From NCBI GenBank assembly GCA_032358165.1, contig JAALGY010000031.1, positions 124,001-188,000 on the forward strand: 64,000 nucleotides of DNA. The letters are read 5' to 3'. This DNA is from Diplosphaera chodatii. Taxonomy: Eukaryota > Chlorophyta > Trebouxiophyceae > Prasiolales > Stichococcaceae. The position numbers were made by a program, and so were the translations under genes. Shown one piece after another: positions 50,222 to 62,583 of this stretch. The notes under the pieces are model-generated. The model searched no databases, was not told the DNA's origin, and worked only from the letters and a program-made list of their open reading frames with translations. How positions within the stretch are numbered: position 1 is the first letter of the stretch; each line of letters begins with the position of its first letter.

Positions 50222-50992
50222 TGCAGCTGGTTCGCTTGACATTGGTCACGCCGCCCGGGCCGCCGCAGACGAGGCACCAGGACTGCCCGGCCAGCGGCTG
50301 GTAGCGCGGGCCGCCGGGCGCGGCGGTGTTCACGCACGGCCCGCAGACGAAGTTGCCAGGGCCCCTGCGTACCAACGACAAGCCAGTCGAGCCGGCCAGT
50401 CAAATTCAGGATGGCTCCTTCACGCCGTGCATGCCGCTGCGGCCACATGTGTCCTCAGCAGCGTGGAGCTGCAGCCTCCGTGCAGCCAGGCAGCAGAGAA
50501 GGGAGAATCCTCTTCTCACCTCTTCGCGGTTCCGGGAGGGCAGGGTTCGATCCGACCAGTGCCTCCGGGCGCTGGCTGATAGCCGGGCGGCGCACCTGCA
50601 GCAGGACAGCTGACATTAGTCGGACTGCCACGGCGTTGTTCACGCGGTTGCCTGTAGTAAATGGCTCAAAACGCACGCCTATTGCCGCATGGTGCCGCAC
50701 ATACAGCTCCTGTGCGTGGCATGGCAAGACCACAGCGTCCAAAATATTGAGCAGCAGGCCGGGCAGATGGCCTGACTGCACGCATCCGCGGCACGTGCAC
50801 AGGCTGCTGTGGCAGTCAAAAGGACTGTCAGCGCATGCGAGAGGCGGATCTTGCCTGGCTCGATCAAAACGGAGATGGCACAATTGGTGAATGCTCACCT
50901 GCAGCACTGCTTGAGCTGAGTCCCTCACCGCTGGCGATGATGCTGCCGCACAGCAGCGCCACCAGCGCTGCTATAGGCACCCGCAGCGCCAT
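50222..50992 (-). CDS. Secreted Cys-rich protein, 5' exons (incomplete)
   Basis: Exon 50899-50992 starts with an apparent signal peptide, MALRVPIAALVALLCGS, and ends at GTGAGC. Exon 50520-50771 follows in phase and contains LLLNILDAVVLPCHAQELYV and VRFEPFTTGNRVNNAVAVRL. A third exon, 50222-50364, has strong G/C third-position bias and encodes a Cys-rich block (FVCGPC, then YQPLAGQSWCLVCGGPGG, then TSC) resembling ephrin-receptor-like GCC2/GCC3 repeats. The phase between the second and third exons does not close in my model, so an exon or a different donor is missing. The donor after TSC (GTGAGT) shows that the gene continues toward 49 kb. Function unknown; probably cell surface or wall. Confidence 0.45.
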
Positions 50993-52170
50993 GTAGCTCC
51001 CTTGCCGGCGGTCTGCGCTGAGCCGGGCAACCGTTTACAAAGCGCATTAGACCTACCAGGCTAGCTTCCAGGTTTTCAAAACAGCCAATTACTTTTTCGC
51101 TGCGTCAAGTCTGCCAAACAAGACGACGACAGCAGCGCCGATCTCGCTTTTGAAGCTATCGGGCAGAGCTGAAGGTTTCAAACTGGGCCCGACGCACGCG
51201 GAAGTGCCGGGCTCGGTTTGCAACCGTAGTGCCTTGCTTGCGCAAGCTGTCCAATTCGTCAGACTGGTCGCAAAGTGGACCAGGCACGCCCACAGTTTGT
51301 ACGGCTGCTCATACAATGTATTTCTGGAGTTGAAACTCTGGACTGCCGGGGTGTCAGGCGACTCCTGCGGCCCCACTTTTCCGATCGACCCTTCGGTGCC
51401 CGAACGATGCACGGTGCAATAGGTCTCCACTCTGGCGCAGAGGCCCGCACGCCAGTCGAGCGCCGACGAGACATCAGCTTTGAAGCATTGCACAGGGCAA
51501 CATGTTCTCAGTTTGGAGCCTGCGCCGCACCTGCTCCCAGCCTGCCGCCGGGACAGCCGGCCTGTGGCCACCTGCGCTGGCTGCTGATGCGACGCGCCTA
51601 ACGACAATGCTATAAAAGGTCAAGTCGAGTGCGCCGCTGCTGCGGCCGAACGCTTTCGGCGGGAAGAGTGTAATGGCACAAGGCGGCTTCTCAACTTGAA
51701 TATCTAGAGGACAAAACACAGTTTTGTCTGTCAGGCAGTAATCTCGTGACTACTCTCGTACATCAGAAATTTTACAGGATATCTGGCCACTGCAGGGCGT
51801 TTGTGTTGGACTCGACGTGCTGACACTCCCATCAGCACCTCTTGCTGTTTGACAGCAAGATGTATGCTCACTACGTGTCTGCGCGCGTCTTCGAACATAT
51901 CTTGCGCTCCGCCCCACACACCGCTGGCAGTCTGCCTTCACACCTGCTTCCCTATGTCTGCTGCTGCAGTGGCGTCAGTGGCGGCTGATGGACCTGTCTG
52001 GCTGGTGCCGAGCGCATGCACATTTGCTGTCTGAATCGCTGCGCCGCCGCCGCCAGCAGTCGGAGCGCCAGCGTCATCTGCCGCCGCCGGCACAGGGCGC
52101 CGCACCGGCTTTCGCTGTGCCTGCCACTCCGCCGCCGCCGCCAGCACCTGCGCCAAGACAGTCCACACAG
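50993..52170. other. Spacer between the secreted-protein gene and PUS1
   Basis: About 1.2 kb. The minus-strand ORF at 51089-51607 (172 codons) has no family signature and weak coding bias. The ORF at 51938-52174 has an Ala-rich start but unclear status. CTATAAAAG at 51610-51618 looks like a TATA box on the plus strand, yet no plus-strand gene follows it convincingly. Confidence 0.4.
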
Positions 52171-55100
52171 TCAACCTAGTTCAGTGGCACCACATTGCCA
52201 CACATCTGCAACATGGAAACAGTAGTAGCAGCAGCAATCTGGCCCACCGCACGGTTGGGACAGCACCCTAGTGCCGCCTGCTGCCGTGCTATCAATCAGC
52301 GGGGCACCGCAGCTGATGCGGGGTGGCATCGGCCTGCAGGGTGTGCGGCTGGGGCCTCCCAGAGAGCTGGGACGCGCCTGCTGCATGTCGTCGGGGCGGT
52401 AGCTGAGGCCGTCCAGCCGGCGCCGCCAGTAGCTCCACTCCGGCCCCTCCAGCAGCGTGGACACGTGCGGGTGCAGCACCTGCGGGGCAGTTGCCGCACA
52501 CATTGCTAGAGCCCGGGGTGCCGCCGGAGTCCAGACAACATAGCAGTGGTGACCCCAGGCCATGCACGGGAGCACCGCTGTCCGCTGACCCTATCTCGCG
52601 TCACTTCAGGCTGTGTCACTTCAGGCTGCGCCACACGTGCGTCTGCGCCCCCACCTCGCGCTCGAAGGCCCGCTGCAGCGCTTTGCCCCCCTCCCGGAGG
52701 CTGAGCCGGTCGCCAGTGAGGGCGGATATCACCGCGGGGCCGCCGCCCACCTCCCTGCAGCACCACCAGCCACATGAGCTCGGGACCAGGCGCAATGTAA
52801 TTGCTATGACGGAGCAGGGTGTATTGATGTGCACAGCCCCTGGCATGCACGATCCATCCAAGTGCGACGACCGAGCGAGGCGTGCACGAGCGCGCCTGGG
52901 GAAGTGCAGGAACGCGTTGTCGGCCAGCACCAGCGGCGCGCCCGGCGCCAGCGGCAGCGCGGCGCGGGCGGGCACGCACAGCGTCGCCTCCGCAAACGCC
53001 ATCGACACGCGCCGCGTCGCGACCGCCACCGCCGTGCCGATCATGTGCCTGCGGTCGCAGCTCTCGGAGTTCGTGTGACTGCCCGAAGACACTGCCCGCA
53101 CTGTTAACTGCATCAACCAAACTGCCGGCCAGGCTGGCCGTGCCTGGGTTGCATGCGGCGCCCTGAAGCCGCAGCGCACTGCGCCGCAGCACCTGATCTG
53201 GTGCAGCATGAAGGAGTCGCCGACGATGACGACCTTCAGCGCGGGGGGGCCGCCGGGCGCCAGCGCTGCGGGGCCGCCCTCCAGCCGGCAGGAGCGCACG
53301 TGCCGGTGGTGCGCCCGCTCGATCTTGTCGCCCGCCTTCACCTGCGCGTTCCACCTGCGGCAGCGCATGTGGACCTAGTGAGCCACAATTACATTGTCAG
53401 CAGTGATATTGTTGAATATTGTTAAGCGCACGGGATGCGCGGAGTCCGGCGACAATGTCCCAACGGCAGCAAGCAGGGCACGGGACCAACGCAGCCTTGC
53501 AGCCTGTTGTCTGAGACCGGCAGGAGCGGCAGCTCACTCCAGGGTGTGGAAGCGGCGGCCGCCGTTCAGCAGCTGCCGCTCCTCCTCCATCGCCGCTTCC
53601 CCGTCTTCCTCGCCTTCCTCCGCTTCCTCGTCATCCTCCTCCATTGGCATCGCATCCAGCGCCGCCGCCCCCGCCGCCGCCGGCTCCGCCGCCATCGCCG
53701 CCGCGGACCGGCCGCCAACAGGCTCTGCCGCCGCAGCCTCAGCGGCGGCTGGCTGCTGCTGCTGTGCCGCTGAGTCGCCCACGGCGGCGTCTGCCGCTGC
53801 TGCTGGTGCTGCTGCTGGAGGCTCATTTGCGGCGCCCGCGGCGGCGGCGGCAGCCTCGTCTGTCAGCATGCGGTCGCTCTTCCTCCGGTTCTGTGTTCAC
53901 GAGGCTGGCACGCGTCAGCACTGAGAGCATACGTCCCGACTGCAGCTGCCCTGTGCATACTTGCCACCATGTAACCACCAGGTGCGGGCAGTTGAGTGTG
54001 GATCAGGGCTGCTGCAACTCATACAGGCATTTGCTTGAACAGACCTTTGCTTTCACGCCCTCCCGGGCCTCCGCGCGGTACAGCCGCCGCTTGGTGTAGT
54101 TGTGGAACGGGTGCGTGCCCTCGAACAGCTGCAGCGCACACCGCAGCCGCTCCAGGGTGGCCTCGTCCTCCGCCCCGCCTGCACAGATGCATTCTTTACC
54201 ACATCATACACGCCGGGGTATTTCCCTCGTGCACAACTGCGCTGCGTGCTGCACCAAGGGTGGGCTCACCGGCTGAGCCTTCTGCAACCCACGCCTGGCG
54301 CATATCAGCACGCCAAAGATGTTACAGCCATGTGCCCCGCGCAGAGGCCACCCGTTGCTCGGGCACCCTCTCAGTGCGCCAGTGCACGATGCGCACTGCC
54401 TGAAAGCAGCTGCAGGGGAAGCAGGAGCTTCTCGTCGGCAAAGGACTGACCGTCTCCTGCCAGGTCCAGTGCCGCGGCGGGCAGGAAGTAGTGGTAGGTG
54501 CGGGTCCCGCACCGCTCCCGCGCGTTGAAGCCCTTGTTGACGCGCTGCACCGCGAGCGCCCGCACGCTCTCCGGCAGGTGCTGGTTCACCCCCTGTGCAG
54601 GGTTTTCGACCTTTTAACCATGTGCTCTATGGTGCTATGACCGAATATGGTGGAACGTCGCCTGTGCTGTTTTCACTGAGCTGGTTGCATCAGCTGGCCA
54701 GTAACAGGAAGGCAGATCGGTGTCTCTGTGTGCACTTGAGGCTGTCACCTTCACAATGGCGAGGCCCTCGGGATCGGTCAGGAAGTCGTCGGGGATGCAC
54801 TCCAGCTTGAACGCCACCACGCACGCCAGCGCATGCACGCCTGCAAACATGCCAGCCACCGCATCAGGATCCGCCAGACAGCTGGACACCGCCATCAGAC
54901 ATCAACCACAGCATGCTGTTGATGTTAGCCTGGCCAGTCTGATGTTCAGAGGGCTGCTGGGAGGCCCTGCTGAAGTTATGGCAGCATACGTGGCTGCCCC
55001 GTGTGCTGCCACTGTTTGCCACTCACCCTTGTCGGTGCGGCTGCTGCGGGACCAGCCGACCTTGCGCAGCTCGGTCGCGTTGCTGGGGGCGATGCCGCCC

Positions 55101-55758
55101 GACGCAGCCAGCGCCTTGGCCAGCGCGTCCTCCACCGTTTCGCCCTCCCCCAGCTGCACCCCCTCGCCCTGCTGCGCCTGCAGCCCTGCATCATGGACAG
55201 AGGCTGTTTGTAACAGAAACCCGCATGCATGCGGATGGATGGATGGATCACAGGGCGAGGTGGCGGTGCTGAGGTAGCACGGCCTCCAGGCTGGCCTGCG
55301 CACGGCACGGCAGCACCTCTGAAGGCGGTGCCGATGTAGGCGACGTGCATGGCGACTTTGCGCTTGCCGGGCTTGGCAGGCGGCGGCGCCCCGCCGCCAT
55401 CCTGCGCCTGCTGGTCTGCGGCCGCCGCAGCCGGGGCGGCGGCGGCGTGTGGGGCCTCTGGAGGTGCGCCTGACGTGGCTGCGGTGCTGCCTGGCGCCGC
55501 GGCCGCCATGCTGGCCGCTGACGCTGCCGCCTGTCTGCTCAAGCCGCCGACCGCCGCTGCGGTGTGTGGAACCGACACTCGCGAGGCTGTGTGTCTATGC
55601 GCCTGCACTGCCTGGTATGTCTTTGAAGGCCGGGGCCACAACGATCGTGGGTGCGATGCAGAGGCACTGGCAAGAGCTTGCTGCTGCACAAGTCTGGCTG
55701 GCATCAGGCGATCAGCATGAGGAACGCAACGCGCAGCGGCCCGAAGCAAGCTCAGCAT
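52171..55758 (-). CDS. PUS1: tRNA pseudouridine synthase, PUS1/TruA family
   Basis: Isomerises uridine to pseudouridine in tRNA. Ten exons in phase give 681 aa: 55317-55758, 55027-55185, 54749-54840, 54451-54592, 54045-54178, 53538-53890, 53193-53354, 52896-53048, 52655-52754, 52171-52479. The conserved series reads in order: [11 protein letters not shown], the catalytic SRTDKG with Asp199, [31 protein letters not shown] then [31 protein letters not shown], the FMLHQIRHMIG segment and a final PHV. The start chosen gives a basic, Ser/Ala-rich N-terminus ([20 protein letters not shown]) that looks like an organelle transit peptide; a Met at 55812 is an alternative. Exon 6 inserts about 110 Ala/Gln/Glu-rich residues between the NYT block and the LEWNAQVK block. 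Intron 8 begins with GC. The donor at the end of exon 9 is the least certain junction. Confidence 0.9.
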
Positions 55759-56233
55759 CACCCACTCATGTGCACTTTTGCACAGTGGATGCTCGTCACT
55801 GATAACACCCAACTTCTGGTGTTTTTAAGGTGCTGCAGCCAGCTCATGCACAGTCATCATGCCATGGTCTCGGATTGGTGTCGTGCAAATTACCCAGCAC
55901 CTTTCAAACCTTGCATCGTAAGTTGGCCAACAGGTACATTCAGCTCCTGCACAGCCTGAGCAACGCTCGTTGCTCGCACGCTCAGCCACACGCCTTGCCT
56001 TGGACACGAACCACCCTCTGGATTCGGTACATACCAATCGCAATACATCAGGCTTCCCCGCTGCATGATGTGAGAAGCACAACGCAAGAGCAGGACAGCC
56101 ACAAATTGATGAATATCGCAACCTCCCGCGCCGCCTGAACCGTCGAATTCGCGCATGCACATGCGGCGCCAGCGTCAGTGATCGCTCGCACCGCCGTCGG
56201 TCGGTGTGCACGGTATCTAGCGGCCCCAGCGCC
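55759..56233. promoter_or_regulatory. Short divergent promoter region, PUS1 and RCE1
   Basis: 475 bases between the starts of two housekeeping genes transcribed away from each other. No TATA box was recognised. Confidence 0.6.
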
Positions 56234-58181
56234 ATGGGGTGGCGGCCCTGGCTGGAGTGCGTCGCCATCGCGGCGGCGTACGTGCTGCCGATGCGGGCGG
56301 GGCGGCAGGCGCCGCGCAACGAGCCGGCGACCATCCGGCAGCGGGCGGCGATCTCGCTGGCGGCCTGCTGCTTCGCGTGGGTGCCAATGTGGCAGGCCCT
56401 CAAGCGGCACACGCAGGTGAGGAGGCAGGAACCGCCTGAGATCAGCTCATCCGCAGCAAACATGGCAGCGGATGCTGCCGCTGGCACGCGAGGGACCGCA
56501 CACTGCGGAGCCTATCACACTGTCACTCTGTGGATCGAGGGTCATGCTGGCTGTGGGGTCAGCGATGCAGTATATGCCATCTCTTTTCAGCATCCACCAC
56601 CAAAGTTCAGGGTCCTCTCAAACTTGGGGGATCACAGCTGCAGCAGCTGATGCATCTCTGGCACATACTCCCTGCCCCGCAGGACCCAGGCCGCGCGTGG
56701 CAGCTGCTGCCGGCGGCGCTGGGCGTGCGGTCCGGGGCGTCGGCGTTCCGGGCCGCCGCCGCGCCCCTCGCCCTCACGGCGGCGCTGTTCCTGGGCCCCC
56801 TGGCGCTGCGCGCCGTGGACTGGTTCGATGCGCGGGAGGCGCAGCAGCGGCAAAGACGGGAGGTGACGCAGGCATGCCGAGTGGGGATGAGACATCGCCC
56901 GCTGCCTCGGGGTGCCTGCAGGGTCGCGCTGCGGCAGCTCGCACAAACCCTGCTGCTGCCTCCGCGTGCAGGAGGGGTCGTCGGAGCGGCAGACCCGGCG
57001 GCGGCGGCAGCCCGCGGAGGGGGCGTGGGCGCGCCGGCTGCGGGACTACCTGGTCGCCCCCGTGACCGAGGAGTTCGTGTTCCGCGGCTGCATGGCGCCG
57101 CTGCTGCTGCTGGGGGTGCGGTGCTGGAGCCCCTACAACCTGGTTGTGACGACTGGAACCTCGTTCCTGACTGTGGCTGCAGGCTAGCCGCGACACGCAG
57201 GCACAGGCACGAGTACCAGTAAATGCAAACGGCCATCGTGAAACCCCACAACAATCAACGCTATCAGCTGCATCCTGCAGGGCACGTCGCTGAAGCGGAC
57301 GGTGGCGCTGGTGCCGCTGTTCTTCGGCGCGGCGCACCTGCACCACCTGTTCGAGCTGGTCACGCTCCAGGGCCGCCCCGTGGCGCAGGCCACCCAGCAG
57401 GTGCGCGTGCACTCGCGGGTGCTCAAAGTGGACCTTGTCTGACATCACGTGGCGACTCAGTGCATGTCCCACTCCTGGTTGGATCAGGCTGGTGGTACGC
57501 GACGGCAAGCTCACTGGCCGCATGCGCGACGCTGCGCGACGCACCAACTGGCAGTCCTGCCGCATGTGCGGCTGGCCATGAAGTGGCCTCGTACCACGGC
57601 ACCCAGCATGCGTCCTTCCAGTCCACGCCGACTCCCGCACCTGTGCGGCCGCAGGTCCTCGCGCAGTTCCTGTACACCAGCATCTTCGGCTGGTACGCCG
57701 CCTGGCTGTTCGTGCGGTCGGGGCACCTGGCGGCGCCGGTCGCCGTGCACGCCGCCTGCAACGCCCTCGGCTTCCCGGATTTCGAGCGCATGAGCAGGTG
57801 CCGCCCTGGGTGCAGGCAGCACCGCCATTCGCTGCTGTGTCCAGGTTGGCGAGCACACGGGACGCCTGCCGCGATGCCTTGCTTGCAACCGCCATCGAAA
57901 CCTGCTGCAGCGTGCCCTGATCAGGCGGGCTCTGGTGACATCATGCCGACAGCATGGCAGATGCACTTGACCATACCTAACTGACTACAGTCGTTGCCAT
58001 GTGCAGCCACCGGTGGCAGCCGCTGCTCTCGGCGGCGACCGCCGCGGGGGTGGTGCTCTTCGGGGTGCTGCTGCGCCCGCTGACGGACCCGGGATTCTAC
58101 GGCGGCGGCGGCCTGCTGGGGACCCTGGAGGGCCTGCACCTCGACCGGCCGCACGCTGACGGCAGTGCGGATCCACAGTAG
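56234..58181 (+). CDS. RCE1: CAAX prenyl protease 2 (RCE1), CPBP family
   Basis: ER membrane endoprotease that removes the last three residues of prenylated CAAX proteins. Six exons in phase give 314 aa: 56234-56416, 56683-56862, 56972-57115, 57281-57400, 57655-57797, 58007-58181. The catalytic set of the CPBP/Abi family is complete: the EEFVFR motif with Glu154, Glu155 and Arg159; His188 in FFGAAHLHHLFE; and His241 with Asn245 in VAVHAACNALG. Hydrophobic segments occur near residues 7-20, 48-58, 90-110, 176-192, 212-230 and in the last exon. Length is close to that of other RCE1 proteins. The sequence ends in a short polar tail (stop 58179-58181). Confidence 0.93.
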
Positions 58182-59211
58182 GGCACGGCGCCGCGACAGC
58201 ATCCAGCAGCCTTGCTTCTCCAGGAAGCATGTCAGTGCTTCAGTGGCATATCTGTCCAAGAGCACGTCGTGCTGCACGGCACATGCAGAAGTGGACATGG
58301 CTACGCCGCACACACTTGTCTGTCATGTCTATGCTACATGGTGACAGACTGGCAGGCTCATGTCCTTCACGGTGTTTTGGACGAATGTGAAACCGTTCGA
58401 GGTAGTTGCGACGCATGGTGTGTCTACAAGTGTTCTTGGTTTAGAATGGTCATCCTGAAGCCTCTGATACAACCAATGCTATGTCGTCGAGCAGAAACAG
58501 TTATCGAGCAAAACAGAAGTGACGGAGTGCAATATTGCAGTGCTGGAAGGACTGGCGCAGCATCATCAATGAACCAATTGTTCTGATATAGATCCCATCA
58601 CAATGCAGTGCAGGTTGAAGCCTGATCTCAAGGGTTTGCACACCCTTGACTGAGGTGCCATGGCACCTTGTCTACTGACAGCAACGCTTCGACCTGACCA
58701 TTGGGCATGTCACCATCCGCCAGCTGCCATGGCAGTTGATGGGACCCTCGTGTCAGCACCCAGACCATCAAACAGTATGGGTCGTAGCGCTGACATAGCT
58801 GCCGAGACTCCTCAAAGCTACATCAGCAGGCGTGTATGGACAGTTTTGGTGCACTAGCCAGGCAGCAGCTTATGGCGCCCTCAGCTCAGGCGGGTGCTTG
58901 GACTTTTTGTCGTTGCTGCCACCAACCGCTGCGGCTTCACGATGCAGGCATCGGCTGCTTGCCAGCCGCAACCGCCTGGCGCTGTTCCTGTAAGTGGGCC
59001 AGCACTCGACTGAACACAGTGCAGCGTAAGCCTGCCGGTTTGTCATCCCAAATCCAGGCTACAGCCCCTGCTGCTTCAGCTGCTGCGGAAGTGAGGCTGT
59101 TCTCGATATATATGTTTGCTTTTGGCTGTTTCTCACACTGGGATAAAGGAATGTCGACACCCCTTCCGCTGCGAGTACCCGAGGACACCAGCCACAGCAG
59201 CAACGGAGGGT
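58182..59211. other. Convergent 3' spacer between RCE1 and the BAR gene
   Basis: About 1 kb of 3' UTR-like sequence between converging genes. No coding signal, repeat or RNA gene was recognised; TATATATATG near 59107 is not linked to any gene start. Confidence 0.5.
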
Positions 59212-62200
59212 TTAGGGAACATCCAGCGCGGGGTGCAATGCGCAGGGGCCACCGCTGGAGCCACGCATATTGCGCGTGGGGAGCCGTTCGTCAAAGCTCA
59301 CCACAGGGTGGGACGGCGCGTTGGGCAGCTCAGCGGCGCTGTCCTGCAGCCGCCCCGGCTCCTGCTCCAGGGTGGTGTTGGCGAACTCGCTCGTGGGCGC
59401 CTCTGCGCTCCTGACGCCCTGCAACAGCGGTACACACGGGTCAGAAGTTCCTGGCGGTTAAGCTAACACCGCAAAAACAGCAGGCCATACAGTCCGACTA
59501 TGGCCTGTTACCCTGGTGTAATCCAGTGCTGCGCTCATGCAGCAGCTGTTGCATCAGTTGCACATGGCGACCCGAAGTCAATGGCCACAAAAAGCCTGCA
59601 AGGCAGGCGGCAGAGCCACCAGCCGAGAGGGTGCGCAGGCTCACCTGCGGGGGCGCCACCTTGTTGCCCGCCTCATCCCAGTAGGAGAAGGTGTTGCCGT
59701 AGCCCGTGGGCTTCTTGGGCACGCTGCCGGGGAGCCCCCCTGCAGTGGTGGCGGCGGCGGCGCCCGCCGCGGGGCCGGTCGCCGCAGGGCCGCCGTCGTG
59801 CAGCGCGGCAACTTCGCTGGGGCCGTGGGCGGCGGCGCCGGCGGCGGTGGGCGAGGCAACCGGAGACGCCACAGGCTCGAAGTCCGCCGGCAGCAGCAGC
59901 CGGCCGTCGCGCTCGCGGCTCACCACCGGCATCTGCGCACCAGGGCCATCTCGCAGTCTCGGATGCGCATCACTCAGTGGGATGCAACACAACCGACGCA
60001 AGCAGCAGACGGTGCTCGGGTACGGGCCTGTACAGTGTTTCTGGCGGAGACGACTGCGCACCTGCTGCTCCAGGGTGCCCAGCTGCTCCTCGGCGGCCAG
60101 CAGCGCCTCCGCCTCCAGCCGCAGCGCCCGCCGCACCGGCCCCAGCATCGCCTGCAGGGAATAGGGCTTGGGGATTAGCATTTCTTAGGCTTTGACATCC
60201 TTGCAGCGCGCGGCGCGCCGGCCCCAATATCGCCTGCATCAGAGCTGTGGGAACAGGCGGCTGTCAGCGACAGCAGCTAGGAAAGCCGCCTTGCAGGGCC
60301 AGTGTGGGTGCTGCGCTCAGGCCAAAGCGCTTGATTCCGGCAGCAGTGCGCCCACCGTCAGAGGCATGTTAACGACTTGTGAGATCATGCAGATGGCGGG
60401 GCAGGGCCAGAAGCAGCAGCAGCAGCAGTTGCTCAGTGGATGGCCGCAACACAGGGCGGTGCGCGAACAGCGATGTCTGTGGTGCTGTCTAAACACCTGC
60501 GAGTCTGCGGCGTGCGCGACCAGCTCAGCATGCACCTCCTCCTCGGCCGCCAGGTACGCCTCCCGCTTGGCTGCAGCCACGTCCCAAAAACGGTGAGTCG
60601 ACACGTTTGGGCACTTGACGGGGGTTGAGGGTGCAGATACGCAGCCCGACCCACAGCAGTGCTGCTGAATGTTTGCAGACAACTCTGGGTCCCGGCCGTT
60701 AGACGACGATCTACTCCCTGAAGTCCGCCACAAGGCCCGGCACATGGTGCAGCAGATGACGGAGTGGGATGCCGCAGGTGGTTTGCGCCCACCTGCCAAG
60801 ACCTTGTTGGCCATGACCTCGGCGGTGTCCAGCGACGGGTCGTTCTTGCCGTCCGTCTTGCGCACGTGCTTCAGCTGCGCGTTGCGCGCCTCCGCGACCT
60901 GCGGATCACTGCTAGAAATGTGGTGCTGCGCAGGCGCAGCAGTGTGCAAGACAGCTGCTGCACTCTGCACTCAGGGAACCAGTGCCGCACGCTTGCCGGG
61001 CCGACAGGGCCAAATGCATCATGCCAGTGTCACACACAAACTTGAATTAGGGTATTGCGCACCTCCTTGCGGGCGACGTCGTACTCCTGCCGCATGCTCT
61101 CCACCTCGCTGATGCGCACCTGGCGCCAGCCACGAGCGCGCTCTTATGGTTCAGAGTTAGCGTGATGCTCGTGCGTCATCACGGTGATGCTCGCACGTTC
61201 AGGCTCAGCACTCGAACCTCGGAAACCTACGCAATGTGCATGCCTCGGCACCGCAGCCGCGTGGGACTGCTTGTGAGTGCGGGGCTCGTGGTGCAAGCAG
61301 GGGTTGCGAGCTCAGCAACTGGTGTAGGCAACTTGCGGATCGTAGGACAGGTGCGTCACGCACCTTCATGTGCTGGTACTGCTTGTGCCAGCGCTCGATG
61401 GGCGTGAACACCTCGTCCTGCAGCTTCGTGTCCATCGCCTGCGGCAGGCAACAGTTGCATGGTGCTGTAAGGCGGTCTATGCCAGAAGGGCGCAAAGCGG
61501 CAAGCATGAGGCTGATTGGCTGCAAGCCATAGTGCTGTGGCCTCTTGGTGTGGTTGGTCTGCCACCCTGCGCTTGCATCCAGCTGGGCACCCGGCAACAG
61601 GGCCGCAACCACCTGCCGCATCATGAGCCGTATCACAGCGCACTGCTGTGCTTCGACGCATTGAATACCCACCGAGGAAATGCTTGGGTGCGCGCCGAGC
61701 GCCTTGACATACGTGATAGAAGCTCAAGTACAAGTACTAGACATTTGCCTTTAGATCAGGACCCCACCGAGGAGATGCCCTGGCTGGGGTGCGCGCCCAG
61801 CGCCTTGGCGGTCGGCGCGGCCTTGGTGACGTCCTGCTCTGCGAGCTGCGCGGTGTTGGGCGCCGCGTCGGCCTGCCGCCACGCGCGCGGGAACGCCGAC
61901 AGGCTGTCGTCCGTCGTCTTCAGCACCTCTGCGCCCGGCCACAGCACCAGATCAACCGGCAGCAGCCAAACTGCTGAATCAGTTCACACTCATGGTACGG
62001 CATTGCTGCCTGCCCACAGCCACTTGCTGGACACCTCGCAGTGGTCATGACGAACACTGGTCGTAAGGAAGAAGCTTGTGCATTGCAGGAGCTGGTGTGT
62101 GTGCTCGCTGCAGGTAGGTTGCCGCACCGTCAGTGGCTTTTGCAAACAGGCGCAGCCCTGCCTCCGCCTTCAGCAGCTGCCGCTTGAACTGCACAGAAGA

Positions 62201-62583
62201 CGAGTGGCATATGATCACGGACGTGTGAACGCGGCATGAACACCATGGTCGGCAACTGGGCCTGCTGCAGTGTTTACACGTGCGCAGCGATGCAGATCAG
62301 GCGTTCTTCGGGCGACGGCCTCGCAGCAGGTCGTAGTTGCACAGACATACCGTCTGGACTTCATTGAAGGTCTTCTGCAGGCGATCCGAGTGGTCGGTGC
62401 CCTCGAAGCTGGAGAACAGGCCGACACCTGCAGGATGCATGCCAACAAGCAACGCTCAGCCCGCACGACCGGCCAGCTTGGTGCACGATGTTGTGGAGGT
62501 TGCAGCGAGCGCAGGAACATGTTGCGGCCAGACCAGGCAGCAGGCGCACCTGGAGTCTTCTTCTTGAAGATGGACTTCATCAT
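59212..62583 (-). CDS. BAR-domain protein (amphiphysin/Rvs161-like)
   Basis: Predicted membrane-curvature protein with a coiled BAR domain. Eleven exons in phase give 409 aa: 62550-62583, 62351-62427, 62128-62188, 61768-61928, 61364-61438, 61063-61119, 60793-60898, 60497-60570, 60062-60151, 59645-59932, 59212-59418. N-terminus MMKSIFKKKTPG is basic. Helical blocks follow: FKRQLLKAEAGLRLFAKA, AMDTKLQDEVFTPIERWHKQ, VESMRQEYDVARKE, LKHVRKTDGKND, and KREAYLAAEEEVHAELVAHA, the order expected of a BAR helix bundle (about residues 15-245). After about residue 246 the protein is Ala/Pro/Gly-rich and probably disordered; no SH3 domain was seen. The exon 4 acceptor could be further upstream (TTCAGCAG), adding residues. 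The last exon could also splice at a GTGAGC inside it. Confidence 0.78.
60200..60233 (-). pseudogene. Partial tandem copy of a BAR-gene exon start
   Basis: After a TGCAG acceptor the minus strand reads AILGPARRAL, nearly repeating the start of the real exon at 60151 (AMLGPVRRAL), then runs out of similarity. It lies 82 bases upstream of the real exon within the same intron. Confidence 0.65.

Noticed and set aside
51089..51607. Minus-strand ORF of 172 codons
   Set aside because: Mixed third-position use, no recognisable domain, and no support from neighbours.
53193..53354. [12 protein letters not shown] read as a GDS motif of a PC-esterase (PMR5/TBL-like)
   Set aside because: The surrounding exons match PUS1 in order ([28 protein letters not shown]), and this segment equals the conserved SFMxHQIR block of that family.
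52506..53354. Minus-strand ORF of 282 codons in an alternative frame
   Set aside because: Arg/Gly-rich, crosses introns, and has no homology; the PUS1 frame explains the region.
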